Below are positions 16,845 through 25,492 of a stretch of DNA of 64,000 nucleotides, piece by piece. The notes under the pieces are model-generated. The model ran no database searches and was not told the origin of the DNA. It saw nothing but the letters and a program-made list of their open reading frames with translations. The position numbers and the translations under genes were made by a program. The stretch is taken from the NCBI RefSeq assembly GCF_014647375.1, contig NZ_BMPB01000009.1, positions 243,333-307,332 on the forward strand. The letters are read 5' to 3'. Source of the stretch: Parabacteroides faecis. Its GTDB lineage: Bacteria; Bacteroidota; Bacteroidia; Bacteroidales; Tannerellaceae. Each line of letters starts with the position of its first letter. The stretch's first letter is position 1.

Positions 16845-18920
16845 ATGAAAAAGGAAAGAATTTATATATTTCCGTTATTGTTTTTGATGCTATTTATGCA
16901 GCTATATGGGAAGGATAGCCATAAATCGGATAGTTTGATAAACATCCTGCATGAAGATCGTGATCCGGCAAGCGTGTTAAAGGCTCTGAAAGAACTGGCG
17001 GCAATGAATCGTGATAAAGCAGTAGAAGTTCAATATCTTACAGCGATGTTGGATAAGGCGTCGTCGGTCGATTCTATCTCTATGGTTTACGATGCTTTAT
17101 CGAATTTATCCCGTTATTATTATAACATTCCGGATATGGATAGTCTGCAGTTGTGGGCGCATTATATCGATTCTCTGATTTTGAAAAGAAAGGATAATCC
17201 TGATGTATATTATGATGTTCATAGTTTTGTAAGCAAGCAGTTTTTATATCAGGGGGATGGAGAGTTATCGGTCGATGAAGCTGTCAGAATGCAGAACAAG
17301 GCAAAAGCGAGCAGGCAGGTATATGGACAAATCTGTAGTTCCGAAACATTAGGAATCATTTACCAGACAAGCCAGCAGGATAGTCTGGCTTTCTCTTTCT
17401 TCCAAGAAGCTTTGCGCTTATTGGAAGAATCGAATGGGGATTTGCAGTACCGTATTTATATTCTTTCCAATATGATAAGAACCGCATTATCCTCCAATCG
17501 ATTGGAGGAGGCACGGGAGGCTTTGGATAAATATGAGATCAGTTTGGATCTGCAGGATGAGATAAATAGAAAAAATCAGATAGTCAATCGTTCTAACTGG
17601 CATCGTTGGATGTCGTATGCTTTTAATGTGGATCTGTTTTTAAAGAAGGGGGAGATGCAAAAGGCCAGACAAAGCTTAGAACAGATGGTGGAGTATGGAA
17701 GTCAGATAGAGCGTGCAGGAAAGTTCAATATTGCCGTTTTATCCTATTTTAATGAACTGGCTTATTTCCATTGTGAGAACGGTGCATATTCCTTAGCTTT
17801 GGCTGCGGTCGATTCTATTCTTTCCCAACATGACGACCCCAATGTGATCCGTCAGAAAATAGATATTTTATCTCATTTAGGCAGGCATGAAGAAGCGGTC
17901 GGTTTGTATAAAAAATATCTTCAGGGTGTTGATGAAAGGAATGACAAAGCTTTTATCAGACAGGTGGAACAACTCCGTACCCTGCATAATGTGAACGATA
18001 AAGATATTCAGGATAAAGAACTTCAAATCAGTCATCTGAAAGTGAGGCAGAATCAGCGGTTGTTCGTTATTTCCTGCTGTGTGTTAATACTTTTGGTGAT
18101 ACTTATTATTATTTTACTCCAGTTCTTAAGACGTTCCCGCCGGTTGAAGAACGAATTGCTGGATGAGAAGCAATTATTGATAGAATCCCAGAACGATTTA
18201 TTTAAAGCGAAAGTAAAGGCTGAAAATGCCAGTCATATGAAAAGTGCTTTTATGGCTAATATAAGCCATGAGATACGCACGCCGTTAAATGCGATAGTCG
18301 GTTTTTCCTCTTTGGTTATCGACCCGGATTGTGATGAAGACGAAAGGAGAGGATATTCATCGATCATCCAGAATAATTCCGATTTGTTATTGAATCTGAT
18401 AAATGATGTGTTGGATCTTTCACATATGGAGTCCGGTAATTTGGTCGTGTCTTTGAAGCCTTGCAGGTTATACTCCATTTGTAAAGATGCCATAGATAGT
18501 GTGTTGCACAGGGTCGAGCAGGGGGTAAGTCTTACTTTGTCGATGCAGGATGAGTCATTTGTTTTGAATACAGACCCTGTTCGCTTCCAGCAAATGTTAC
18601 TGAATCTTTTAACGAATGCGGCCAAGTTTACCCATCAGGGGAAAATTGATTTGGCAGTCTATATAGATGAAGAACAACGACAGGTGCGGGTTGAAGTGAC
18701 CGATACCGGTTGCGGCATTCCACCGGATAAGCAGGAGAAAGTTTTCGGACGCTTTGAAAAACTGGATGATTATGTTCAGGGAGCCGGTTTGGGGCTTGCT
18801 ATTTGTAAAATGATTGCCGAGCAACTGGGTGGCTCTGTTTATATTGATTCGGCTTATACTGATGGAGCGCGTTTTGTTTTCATTCATCCGTTCGATGTTC
18901 CCGAAATCAATAAAGTATAG
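16845..18920 (+). CDS. TPR-containing sensor histidine kinase (first of a tandem pair)
   Basis: 691 aa. Signal peptide or anchor at the N-terminus (IFPLLFLMLFMQLYG), a periplasmic region of about 380 residues of TPR-like helices, one transmembrane helix (LFVISCCVLILLVILIIILL, about 405-425), a coiled coil, HisKA with MANISHEIRTPLNAIVGF, and a HATPase domain (LLNLLTNAAKFT, DTGCGIPPDKQEKVFGRFEKL, GLGLAI). There is no receiver or output domain. The periplasmic TPRs may bind a ligand or partner protein. It is paralogous to the next gene; both share VYGQICSS/VYGMICSS and the EK-FERFEKLD block. No response regulator lies nearby. Confidence 0.92.
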   Translation: MKKERIYIFPLLFLMLFMQLYGKDSHKSDSLINILHEDRDPASVLKALKELAAMNRDKAVEVQYLTAMLDKASSVDSISMVYDALSNLSRYYYNIPDMDSLQLWAHYIDSLILKRKDNPDVYYDVHSFVSKQFLYQGDGELSVDEAVRMQNKAKASRQVYGQICSSETLGIIYQTSQQDSLAFSFFQEALRLLEESNGDLQYRIYILSNMIRTALSSNRLEEAREALDKYEISLDLQDEINRKNQIVNRSNWHRWMSYAFNVDLFLKKGEMQKARQSLEQMVEYGSQIERAGKFNIAVLSYFNELAYFHCENGAYSLALAAVDSILSQHDDPNVIRQKIDILSHLGRHEEAVGLYKKYLQGVDERNDKAFIRQVEQLRTLHNVNDKDIQDKELQISHLKVRQNQRLFVISCCVLILLVILIIILLQFLRRSRRLKNELLDEKQLLIESQNDLFKAKVKAENASHMKSAFMANISHEIRTPLNAIVGFSSLVIDPDCDEDERRGYSSIIQNNSDLLLNLINDVLDLSHMESGNLVVSLKPCRLYSICKDAIDSVLHRVEQGVSLTLSMQDESFVLNTDPVRFQQMLLNLLTNAAKFTHQGKIDLAVYIDEEQRQVRVEVTDTGCGIPPDKQEKVFGRFEKLDDYVQGAGLGLAICKMIAEQLGGSVYIDSAYTDGARFVFIHPFDVPEINKV

Positions 18921-18923
18921 ATT

Positions 18924-20984
18924 ATGAGAAGTTCCTGTACATATATAATATTCTTATTGATGTTTTTTTCTCAAACCGCATTTGCTGTGATAGAGGAGGA
19001 AGGATCGGAGGACGATTTGCGTTTACAAAATACACGCTCGGTAGCTGGTTCTGCAAAAACGCTGACAGAGCTTGAAAACTATATAAATAAATATTACGAC
19101 CAGCCTGAGGTCATTGTTTATATCGAGGCTTTGTTATCCGAAAGCTTTCAGGCAGACTCCCTGACGTTTAGTTTTAAGGCGCTCTCGGAGTTGATGATCT
19201 ATTGTCATAATCATGGAATGACGGATCGTTATAATTATTGGGTAGACCATATAGACTCATTGGTTGAAGAGAAAAAAATAAATCCGGATATCTCTTATGA
19301 TGCCCACCTGAATAAGGCGAATATGATGTTGGAGAGCGGCCAGTATGAGCAGGTTATTGCCGACGCAATATCTTTATATGATAAAGCTCACAAAAATGAC
19401 CATGTTTATGGGATGATCTGTAGTTCGGATATTCTTGGATTGATTTATTTGTACAGCCGCCGGGATAGTGCTGCCCTTGTCGCTTTCCGGGATGTATTGT
19501 CCGGATTGGAAAAATTGGGTGAATATCCGGGCTATCAGTTGAGAGTTTTATCTTATCTGATCGATTTGAATTTATGTTTAGGGAATATAGATGAAGCAAA
19601 AGAATATTTGGCCAAATATGAGCAGGTTCTGAGTTGGAGGGATGAAGAAAATAAGAAAAAGAATATCGTTTACGAAATAAACTGGTATGAGTGGTTAATG
19701 TCTTCTTTTCAGGTGAATCTATACTTACATCAGGATAAACTGGAGGAGGCAGAAAAAGAATTGGCTATAGCATCTTCTTTTTATAAAGAAGGAATGTTTC
19801 CTCATGAAGATTACTCAGTCTACTATTTCCTATATACAAAAGCTTTTTATTATAAGAAATTGAAAAAATATGATGAAGCACTTGCTTTAATAGATTTCAT
19901 TTTAGCTGATAACCCCGAATTTGAAGTAATGAAACTTAAAGTAAATATTTTATCTGAAACGGGAAGATTTGAAGAAGCGTTGGACGTATATAATCAGATA
20001 TACCAAATCACAGAGAAAGATAATAATGAGTCGCTGATACGGCAGATCAATAACTTAAGGCTTGCGTATGACATCAATGAACAGAATGTCCGTGAGAAAG
20101 AACTGCAGATAAACAAAATACAGGTAGAAGAGAAGCAGCGTCTTTCAGCCTGTGTGATTCTTATTTCTTTGGTTCTTCTGATTCTGTTCATCGTTTTATT
20201 TTTGTATTACCGTCGTATTCAGAAGTTGAAGGATGCTTTGATCGTGGAACGCAATTCATTGATTATATCGAGAGAGAATCTGAATCAGGAGAAAAAGAAT
20301 GCAGAGATAGCCAATCAATTGAAAAATGCGTTCATAGCAAATATCAGCCATGAGATACGTACTCCGTTGAACGCAATTGTCGGATTTTCCTGCTTGTTGT
20401 CAGATCCTGTAACGGAAGAAGAAGAAAAGGTCGGATTTGTCAATCTTATCAGTAAAAATACAAACCTTTTGCTCAACCTCGTAAATGATGTGCTGGATCT
20501 TTCGCGTCTGGAAGCCGGAACGGTCAAGCTGGCTATCGAACCTTGTGAGTTGGTAGGATGCTGCAGGGAGGCTTTGAGTAATATCCGTTATTATTTGTCT
20601 TCAGATATAAAGTTAACATTCGATACTTCTGTAGGTTCTTTTACGATAATGACCGCATCTCAACAACTAAGCCAGCTGATATCACGCTTATTGGATAACG
20701 CTGTCAAGTTTACGAAAGAAGGCGAGATCAACTTGTCCTTATTTGTAGATGAAGAGGCCCGTATCGTTCGTTTCACTGTTACCGATACAGGGCCGGGGAT
20801 TCCTTTGGATAAACAGGAAAAGATATTTGAACGTTTTGAAAAGCTGGATGAATTTTCACAGGGATCTGGCTTAGGGCTTACCATTTGCAGAATAATAGCG
20901 GAACACCTGGGAGGTGAGGTCAATATAGATCCGGAATATACGAATGGTGCACGTTTTGTTTTTACTCACCCTTATATAAATTAG
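18924..20984 (+). CDS. TPR-containing sensor histidine kinase (second of a tandem pair)
   Basis: 686 aa with the same order as the preceding gene: signal peptide (IIFLLMFFSQTAFA), periplasmic TPR-like helices, transmembrane helix (LSACVILISLVLLILFIVLFLYY, about 412-434), coiled coil, HisKA (IANISHEIRTPLNAIVGFSCLL) and HATPase (LISRLLDNAVKFT, DTGPGIPLDKQEKIFERFEKLDEF, GSGLGLTI). It starts 3 bp after the first kinase's stop. The two are divergent in the sensor half and conserved in the kinase half, as expected after duplication with new ligand specificity. No receiver domain is present, so phosphotransfer must go to a regulator encoded elsewhere. Confidence 0.92.
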   Translation: MRSSCTYIIFLLMFFSQTAFAVIEEEGSEDDLRLQNTRSVAGSAKTLTELENYINKYYDQPEVIVYIEALLSESFQADSLTFSFKALSELMIYCHNHGMTDRYNYWVDHIDSLVEEKKINPDISYDAHLNKANMMLESGQYEQVIADAISLYDKAHKNDHVYGMICSSDILGLIYLYSRRDSAALVAFRDVLSGLEKLGEYPGYQLRVLSYLIDLNLCLGNIDEAKEYLAKYEQVLSWRDEENKKKNIVYEINWYEWLMSSFQVNLYLHQDKLEEAEKELAIASSFYKEGMFPHEDYSVYYFLYTKAFYYKKLKKYDEALALIDFILADNPEFEVMKLKVNILSETGRFEEALDVYNQIYQITEKDNNESLIRQINNLRLAYDINEQNVREKELQINKIQVEEKQRLSACVILISLVLLILFIVLFLYYRRIQKLKDALIVERNSLIISRENLNQEKKNAEIANQLKNAFIANISHEIRTPLNAIVGFSCLLSDPVTEEEEKVGFVNLISKNTNLLLNLVNDVLDLSRLEAGTVKLAIEPCELVGCCREALSNIRYYLSSDIKLTFDTSVGSFTIMTASQQLSQLISRLLDNAVKFTKEGEINLSLFVDEEARIVRFTVTDTGPGIPLDKQEKIFERFEKLDEFSQGSGLGLTICRIIAEHLGGEVNIDPEYTNGARFVFTHPYIN

Positions 20985-20987
20985 AAA

Positions 20988-21359
20988 ATGCAAGGATTTT
21001 ATACAATTCTTTTATTGATCGTATCCAACATCTTTATGACATGTGCGTGGTACGGACATTTGAAAATGAAACAACAGTTCAGTTGGTTTGAGCACCTACC
21101 CTTGATCGGTGTGATCTTATTCAGTTGGTTTCTGGCCTTTTTTGAGTATTGCTTTCAGGTACCGGCTAACCGTATGGGATTCAGGGAGAATGGAGGACCG
21201 TTCAATTTGATTCAACTGAAAGTAATTCAGGAGGTTATTACGCTTGTTGTATTTGTCGCTTTCAGTACGGTTGCTTTTAAAGGAGAGTCTTTTAAATGGA
21301 ATCATGCGCTGGCTTGCTTGTTTCTGGTAGCGGCCGTATATTTGGTATTTAAGAAGTAA
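20988..21359 (+). CDS. DUF486 family small membrane protein (DMT superfamily-like)
   Basis: 123 aa with four predicted transmembrane helices (GFYTILLLIVSNIFMTCAWYGHL; LPLIGVILFSWFLAFFEYCF; IQLKVIQEVITLVVFVAFSTV; HALACLFLVAAVYLVF). The conserved PANRMGF and QLKVIQE segments fit DUF486, a half-size relative of the drug/metabolite transporter fold. Substrate unknown. It begins 3 bp after the second histidine kinase and is probably translated from the same message; a functional link is only suggested by that position. Confidence 0.9.
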   Translation: MQGFYTILLLIVSNIFMTCAWYGHLKMKQQFSWFEHLPLIGVILFSWFLAFFEYCFQVPANRMGFRENGGPFNLIQLKVIQEVITLVVFVAFSTVAFKGESFKWNHALACLFLVAAVYLVFKK

Positions 21360-21378
21360 ATAAGCAATAGCAAAGGAT

Positions 21379-21432
21379 GAACCCACCTTTGGAATTTATT
21401 CGTTGGATGAATATATTTCTGAAGGTGGGTTC
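21379..21432 (+). terminator. Hairpin after the DUF486 gene, likely terminator
   Basis: GAACCCACCTT (21379-21389) pairs with AAGGTGGGTTC (21422-21432), a perfect 11-bp stem with a 32-nt loop. The U-run is weak (CGTTGT), so termination may be incomplete. Confidence 0.45.
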
Positions 21433-21520
21433 GTTGTATGGATAAGATTATTTTCTGACTATCACTTTTTGTTAGTAATTTTATTTTGTCTAATTAGAGA
21501 TCGTCTATGAATTATGTATA

Positions 21521-21528
21521 TCTTTGTG
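21521..21528 (+). promoter_or_regulatory. -7 promoter box (TATCTTTG) for the Rpn-family gene
   Basis: TATCTTTG lies 28 bp upstream of the ATG at 21557. Confidence 0.55.
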
Positions 21529-21556
21529 TATTACGTAACACATAAAACACTTAATT

Positions 21557-22480
21557 ATGAAAAATTCAGATCCGAAAGTCATGGCAGAGAATGAAAGAAA
21601 AGAGTTGCAGGACCGGTATATCCGTTTCGATTGGGCCATCAAGCGCTTGTTGCGCCAGAAGGCCAACTTCGATGTGCTCGAAGGTTTCCTGACCGTCATG
21701 CTGCGCGAAGAGGTTCATATCCTCGAAATCCTTGAAAGCGAAGGTAACCAGAAGAGTGCCGATGACAAGTTCAACCGTGTCGACATCAAGGCGAAGAACA
21801 GCAAAGGCGAGATCATTATCGTCGAAATTCAGAATACCCGCGAAGTGCATTATCTCGAACGCATCCTTTACGGCGTAGCCAAAGCCATCACCGAGCATAT
21901 CTCGTTGGGTGAAGGTTATCAGAAAGTGAAGAAAGTCTACTCCATCAGTATCCTCTATTTCGACCTCGGTGTGGGAACGGATTATTTTTACCACGGGCAG
22001 AATCATTTCACGGGTGTACATACCGGTGACCGCCTGCGAATCAACATGCGCGACCGTGATGCCGTCATCACCCACTTGCCGGCTGAGATCTTCCCCGAAT
22101 ACATCCTGATCCGTGTAAACGAGTTCGACAAAGTCGCTATGACCCCTCTGGACGAATGGATCGAATATCTGAAAGACGGGACGATCCGTCCGGACACGAC
22201 AACGCCGGGCCTTCGTGAAGCCCGCGAGAAACTGAAATACTACTCGATGTCTACGAGTGAGCGACATGCATACGATGAACATCTGAATGTAATCATGATT
22301 CAGAACGACGTGCTCGACACTGCCAAATGGGAAGGCCGGATCGAAGGGTTGGCCGAAGGAAAAGCAGAAGGTGAGGCCAAGTTACAACAAACAGCAGCTA
22401 ATATGAAACGTTTGGGCATAAGTACAGCCGACATTGCTGAATGTACAGGATTACCGGTAGAGGAAATAGAGAAGTTATAG
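21557..22480 (+). CDS. Rpn-family recombination-promoting nuclease / PD-(D/E)XK nuclease family transposase
   Basis: 307 aa. The nuclease core is seen as FDWAIKRLLRQKANFDVLEGFL, then RVDIKAKNSKGEIIIVEIQ. The aspartate in VDI and E-x-Q in VEIQ take the positions of the PD-(D/E)XK metal-binding and catalytic residues. The family is annotated as a transposase-like protein (PDDEXK_2); E. coli Rpn relatives promote RecA-independent recombination. The C-terminus has the typical EG-repeat tail (EGRIEGLAEGKAEGEAKL) and a helix-turn-helix-like end. Codons prefer C/G at position three more than neighbouring genes, suggesting transfer. An unusual repeat region follows. Confidence 0.9.
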   Translation: MKNSDPKVMAENERKELQDRYIRFDWAIKRLLRQKANFDVLEGFLTVMLREEVHILEILESEGNQKSADDKFNRVDIKAKNSKGEIIIVEIQNTREVHYLERILYGVAKAITEHISLGEGYQKVKKVYSISILYFDLGVGTDYFYHGQNHFTGVHTGDRLRINMRDRDAVITHLPAEIFPEYILIRVNEFDKVAMTPLDEWIEYLKDGTIRPDTTTPGLREAREKLKYYSMSTSERHAYDEHLNVIMIQNDVLDTAKWEGRIEGLAEGKAEGEAKLQQTAANMKRLGISTADIAECTGLPVEEIEKL

Positions 22481-22509
22481 AGGCTGCTGGTGTCGGACGA
22501 GTATATATG

Positions 22510-22665
22510 ATTTCTTATAATAACTAACACAAAGTTTTCAAAATTCATCTGCCATCTGTTACCTTTCTGTGTATCTTATTGGTTATTAGTGTAATAAATG
22601 TGGCAGATGCGTTGTTTTATCTGCAACTGCATCTGCCATCATCTGTCACTCTCTCTTTGTAATCT
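22510..22665. repeat. Left arm of a long imperfect inverted repeat with TGRCAGATG motifs
   Basis: Matches the right arm (22915-23060) in inverted orientation. The best blocks are TTTTCAAAAT..CATCTGCCATCTGT near 22535-22560 and GTTTTATC-GCAACTGCATCTG near 22613-22635. It contains CATCTGCCA, CATCTGTTA and CATCTGTCA copies (22546, 22553, 22630, 22640) plus TGGCAGATG (22601). Confidence 0.75.
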
Positions 22666-22759
22666 GATTCATATAGGTGAAATTAGTCATTGCATCGTTT
22701 AGTAGTAACTGCCTGGTACCTTGAAATTAGTATAAAGGTGCTTGTTTACTAAAACCAGG

Positions 22760-22847
22760 ATGTACAGGGTAATCGTCTAAGGTGTAGAGAATCGTCGACT
22801 ATGATGTACAGGGTATTCTGCTATCATGTAGAGGGTAAATATGGTGA
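22760..22847. repeat. Four tandem 22-bp iteron-like direct repeats
   Basis: Units start at 22760, 22782, 22804 and 22826 with exact 22-bp spacing. Each begins (A/G)TGTA(C/G)AG followed by a GGTAATC-like core; the cores are ATGTACAGGGTAATC, GTGTAGAGAATC, ATGTACAGGGTATTC and ATGTAGAGGGTAAAT. They occupy the space between the inverted arms. Two helical turns per unit would put a protein on one face of the DNA. A degenerate ATGTGCAGGGG lies out of phase at 22896. Confidence 0.75.
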
Positions 22848-22914
22848 ATAAGAATGATGGTGCTAACTGCTTGTTAATCAATTGCTAAATAGTGGATGTG
22901 CAGGGGCTTGTTAT

Positions 22915-23060
22915 TCTGATAGCAAGGTGACAGATGGTGACAGATGCAGTTGCGGATAAAACGAGTCGTCTGCAACGTTTATTGGATTGATAGTCAGTTG
23001 GATAATAGAATGTGTGACAGATGGCAGATGGATTTTGAAAACTTTGGTTCTGTGTTAATT
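22915..23060. repeat. Right arm of the long imperfect inverted repeat
   Basis: Inverted partner of 22510-22665. It contains TGACAGATG at 22928, 22938 and 23015 and TGGCAGATG at 23022, and ends beside the miaA stop. The whole 579-bp gap 22481-23059 holds no ORF that I can support. Confidence 0.75.
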
Positions 23061-23965
23061 CAGAATCGCTTCACTTGTGTTTCAATGAAGTTTATAATCT
23101 CTGTTTCCTGTTCCGGATGAAACCATTCTATCTCTTCGTCCCGCTTGAACCAGGTCATTTGTTTGCGGGCATAGACGCGGGAGTTGCGTTTGATCTTTTC
23201 AACGGCCAGGTCGAGCGACCATTCGCCGTCAAAATATTTGAATAATTCTTTGTAACCGACTGTATTGAGAGAATTCAAATGGCGGAAAGGATAAACCTTG
23301 CGGGCTTCCTCCAATAAACCGTCTGCCATCATCTGGTCAACACGGCGGTTGATACGGTCGCATAGCTCTTCGCGATCGCGTGTCAAACCTATTTTGATGA
23401 TCCTGAACGGACGCTCTTTCCGGCTGTTCGTACGGAAAGAAGAGTAAGGTTTTCCTGTCATCCGGCAAATCTCGACCGCATGAATGACCCGTTTGTAGTT
23501 CATCCGGTCTACTTCTTCATAATGCACCGGGTCTGCTTCCTGCAATTCCTGCAGAATATTTTCCAACCCTTCACGCTTGAACTGAGCGTAAATGGCTTCG
23601 CGTATCTCCGGGGTAACAGTCGGAATGTCATCGATGCCTTTACATACGGCATCGATATACATCATAGACCCGCCGGTCATAACGACTGTCGGTGTTGTCT
23701 GGTGAAGTGTATTTAAAAGGGAGATAACGTCTTCTTCAAAGTTACTGGCACTGTAATAATCGGTCAGGTTTAAAGTCCCGACCATGTAATGCCTGACTCT
23801 TGCCATTTGCTCTGCAGTGGGGGCAGCTGTCCCGACAGGAAGGTCTTTATAGAGCTGACGGGAGTCGGATGAAATAATAGGAGAACCGAAATGTTCTGCT
23901 ACACGCAGGCTCAATTCGGTCTTTCCGACTCCTGTCGGCCCGAGTAATATGACAAGGGAATTCAT
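23060..23965 (-). CDS. miaA: tRNA dimethylallyltransferase MiaA
   Basis: MiaA transfers a dimethylallyl group from DMAPP to N6 of A37 in tRNAs that read UNN codons. The 301 aa carry the P-loop [11 protein letters not shown] at 9-19, the substrate motif [16 protein letters not shown] at about 32-47, and the tRNA-binding [14 protein letters not shown] and [15 protein letters not shown] near the C-terminus. The start is 3 bp after the stop of the upstream PRiA4b-like gene, so the pair forms an operon. The right arm of the inverted repeat lies immediately beyond its stop. Confidence 0.96.
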   Translation of the reverse strand: MNSLVILLGPTGVGKTELSLRVAEHFGSPIISSDSRQLYKDLPVGTAAPTAEQMARVRHYMVGTLNLTDYYSASNFEEDVISLLNTLHQTTPTVVMTGGSMMYIDAVCKGIDDIPTVTPEIREAIYAQFKREGLENILQELQEADPVHYEEVDRMNYKRVIHAVEICRMTGKPYSSFRTNSRKERPFRIIKIGLTRDREELCDRINRRVDQMMADGLLEEARKVYPFRHLNSLNTVGYKELFKYFDGEWSLDLAVEKIKRNSRVYARKQMTWFKRDEEIEWFHPEQETEIINFIETQVKRF

Positions 23966-23968
23966 TTA

Positions 23969-24529
23969 TTAAAAACGCTCGTCGTCGTACGGGTTATCTA
24001 TCGGTCCGTCGGCTAAGCCTTCGAAACCTTCTTTATCCAGTTCGTCGATGTCGTATTCTGAATCGCCGTAAAAATCTTCGCCGATCTCTGTGCTTCCGTT
24101 CTTGGTCTCGAACTGGTCGAAGTCGATTGTCTGAGCAGGAGGAAGGCCGATCGATTTGCTGACGATCGCTTTGTCGAGATCCTTGCCCGGTTCGATTTCG
24201 CGGAGTTCCATGAAGAAAGCACGTTCGGTCATGTAGTCGAAAACGAACATAAGTTTCTGATGCTCGTCTTCAAGCAATTCTTCCAGGCGAGTTTCTTCCA
24301 TTATATAGTTATCCACTTCCGAAGTGGTGTCCATTTCAACTAATGTAATTTCTGTATTTTTGCTCCAATCGTCGTCACAAATAAAGAAAGAGCACATTTG
24401 ATCTTTCGTGTAGCCAACCGAGTCCAGGATGGCATCGTGCAGGTCAAGGAAAGTTGCTTCCGCATCAATCTTGATTTCGCGTTTGAAGTCATCTACTTCA
24501 TCTGATAGAATGAGGAATCTGAATACCAT
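23969..24529 (-). CDS. PRiA4b ORF-3-like (IS1096 TnpR-like) domain protein
   Basis: 186 aa from the chosen ATG. It opens with MVFRFLILSDEVDDFKREIKIDAEATFLDLHDAILDSVGY and continues with FFICDDDW and EDEHQKLMFVFDYMTE. This is the pattern of the plasmid pRiA4b ORF-3 family, whose role is unknown. The last 50 residues are very acidic (DFYGDSEYDIDELDKE). A TTG nine codons upstream could extend it, but a TACTTTTG promoter box overlaps that codon (24554-24561), so the ATG is preferred. It is co-transcribed with miaA, an arrangement I believe recurs in Bacteroidales. Confidence 0.82.
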   Translation of the reverse strand: MVFRFLILSDEVDDFKREIKIDAEATFLDLHDAILDSVGYTKDQMCSFFICDDDWSKNTEITLVEMDTTSEVDNYIMEETRLEELLEDEHQKLMFVFDYMTERAFFMELREIEPGKDLDKAIVSKSIGLPPAQTIDFDQFETKNGSTEIGEDFYGDSEYDIDELDKEGFEGLADGPIDNPYDDERF

Positions 24530-24553
24530 AGTCTTTTTAGTTTTTTGTTGGTT

Positions 24554-24561
24554 CAAAAGTA
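24554..24561 (-). promoter_or_regulatory. -7 promoter box (TACTTTTG) for the PRiA4b-like gene and miaA
   Basis: TACTTTTG on the minus strand, 25 bp before the ATG at 24529. Confidence 0.45.
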
Positions 24562-24629
24562 GTAAAAAATATCAATACCCATATATAACAGTCTAAAAAA
24601 AGAGGCATATTACGTGAAGTAAATAAATA

Positions 24630-24669
24630 CAAAAGGCCGTCAGTCCTGAAAGAAGCTGACAGCCTTTTG
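24630..24669 (-). terminator. Terminator of the lpxD-lpxC/fabZ-lpxA operon
   Basis: CAAAAGGCCGTCAG (24630-24643) pairs with CTGACAGCCTTTTG (24656-24669), 13 of 14 positions, with a 12-nt loop. It lies 24 bp after the lpxA stop in the direction of transcription. Confidence 0.7.
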
Positions 24670-24692
24670 AAATAGTTTGTATTTCTTATCGT

Positions 24693-25478
24693 TTACTCGT
24701 CGATGGAACCTCTGACGATACCACGTTCGGAAGTCTTGATAAAGTTGAGTATCAAGTCTCTTTCCTCGCTGGGTTCGTATTCGGTCTCGATAGCTTTCAA
24801 CGCTTCCGTATTGTTCAAACCGCGGGTATATAACGTACGGTAGATATCCTGGATCAGGAACACTTGTTGATTGGTAAATCCGCGGCGGCGCAATCCTACG
24901 ATATTGATACCGCAGTAAACGATCGGATCGCGGCCGATCAGTGTGTAAGGAGGAATATCTTTACCGATACGTGAGCCGCCCTGAACCATCACATGTTTCG
25001 AAATGCGGGTAAACTGGTGAACTAGGCTACCGCCGCTGACAATAGCAAAATCGTCAATCTCCACTTCGCCGGCTATCTGGGATGCATTCCCGATGATGAT
25101 ATGATCTTTCAGTACGCAGTCGTGTGCAATATGGGAATATGCCATGATCAGGCAATCGTTTCCGACAACGGTTTTTCCCTTCGAAGCAGTTCCGCGGTTG
25201 ATCGTGACACATTCGCGGATCGTCGTATTGTTTCCGACTTCTGCGGTTGTCTGCTCACCTTTGAACTTGAGGTCTTGTGGAACACCGGCAATTACAGCTC
25301 CCGGGAAAATGGAACAGTTGTTTCCTATCCGTGCCCCGTCGAGAATGACTGCATGTGAATATATATGACAATTGTCGCCTATTACTACATCCTTTTCAAT
25401 CACTGCGAAAGGATCTATCGTTACATTCTCACCGATCTTTGCTTCGGGATGAACGACTGCTAAAGGGGATTGATTCAT
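24693..25478 (-). CDS. lpxA: UDP-N-acetylglucosamine acyltransferase LpxA
   Basis: LpxA catalyses the first step of lipid A synthesis, moving a 3-hydroxyacyl chain from ACP to O-3 of UDP-GlcNAc. The 261 aa match the family. The left-handed beta-helix is seen as repeated hexapeptides (IGENVTIDPFAVIEKDVVIGDNCHIYSHAVI and onward). The catalytic histidine lies in the YSHIAHDC segment, and a C-terminal helical domain (FTNQQVFLIQDIYRTLYTRGLN) follows. It lies 14 bp after lpxC-fabZ and ends the operon at the terminator 24630-24669. Confidence 0.97.
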   Translation of the reverse strand: MNQSPLAVVHPEAKIGENVTIDPFAVIEKDVVIGDNCHIYSHAVILDGARIGNNCSIFPGAVIAGVPQDLKFKGEQTTAEVGNNTTIRECVTINRGTASKGKTVVGNDCLIMAYSHIAHDCVLKDHIIIGNASQIAGEVEIDDFAIVSGGSLVHQFTRISKHVMVQGGSRIGKDIPPYTLIGRDPIVYCGINIVGLRRRGFTNQQVFLIQDIYRTLYTRGLNNTEALKAIETEYEPSEERDLILNFIKTSERGIVRGSIDE

Positions 25479-25492
25479 TGCCTTCTTTATTA

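Noticed and set aside
21566-22282. A 238-codon ORF on the minus strand opposite the Rpn gene
   Set aside because: It mirrors the high-GC codon pattern of the plus-strand gene, has no recognisable motifs, and the plus-strand protein has clear nuclease family residues and a promoter.
22760-22847. CRISPR array
   Set aside because: The 22-bp units are contiguous without unique spacers, and there are no cas genes in the window.
22481-23059. Plasmid origin of replication
   Set aside because: The iterons suggest it, but there is no Rep gene, no DnaA box that I recognise, and the surrounding genes are chromosomal housekeeping genes.
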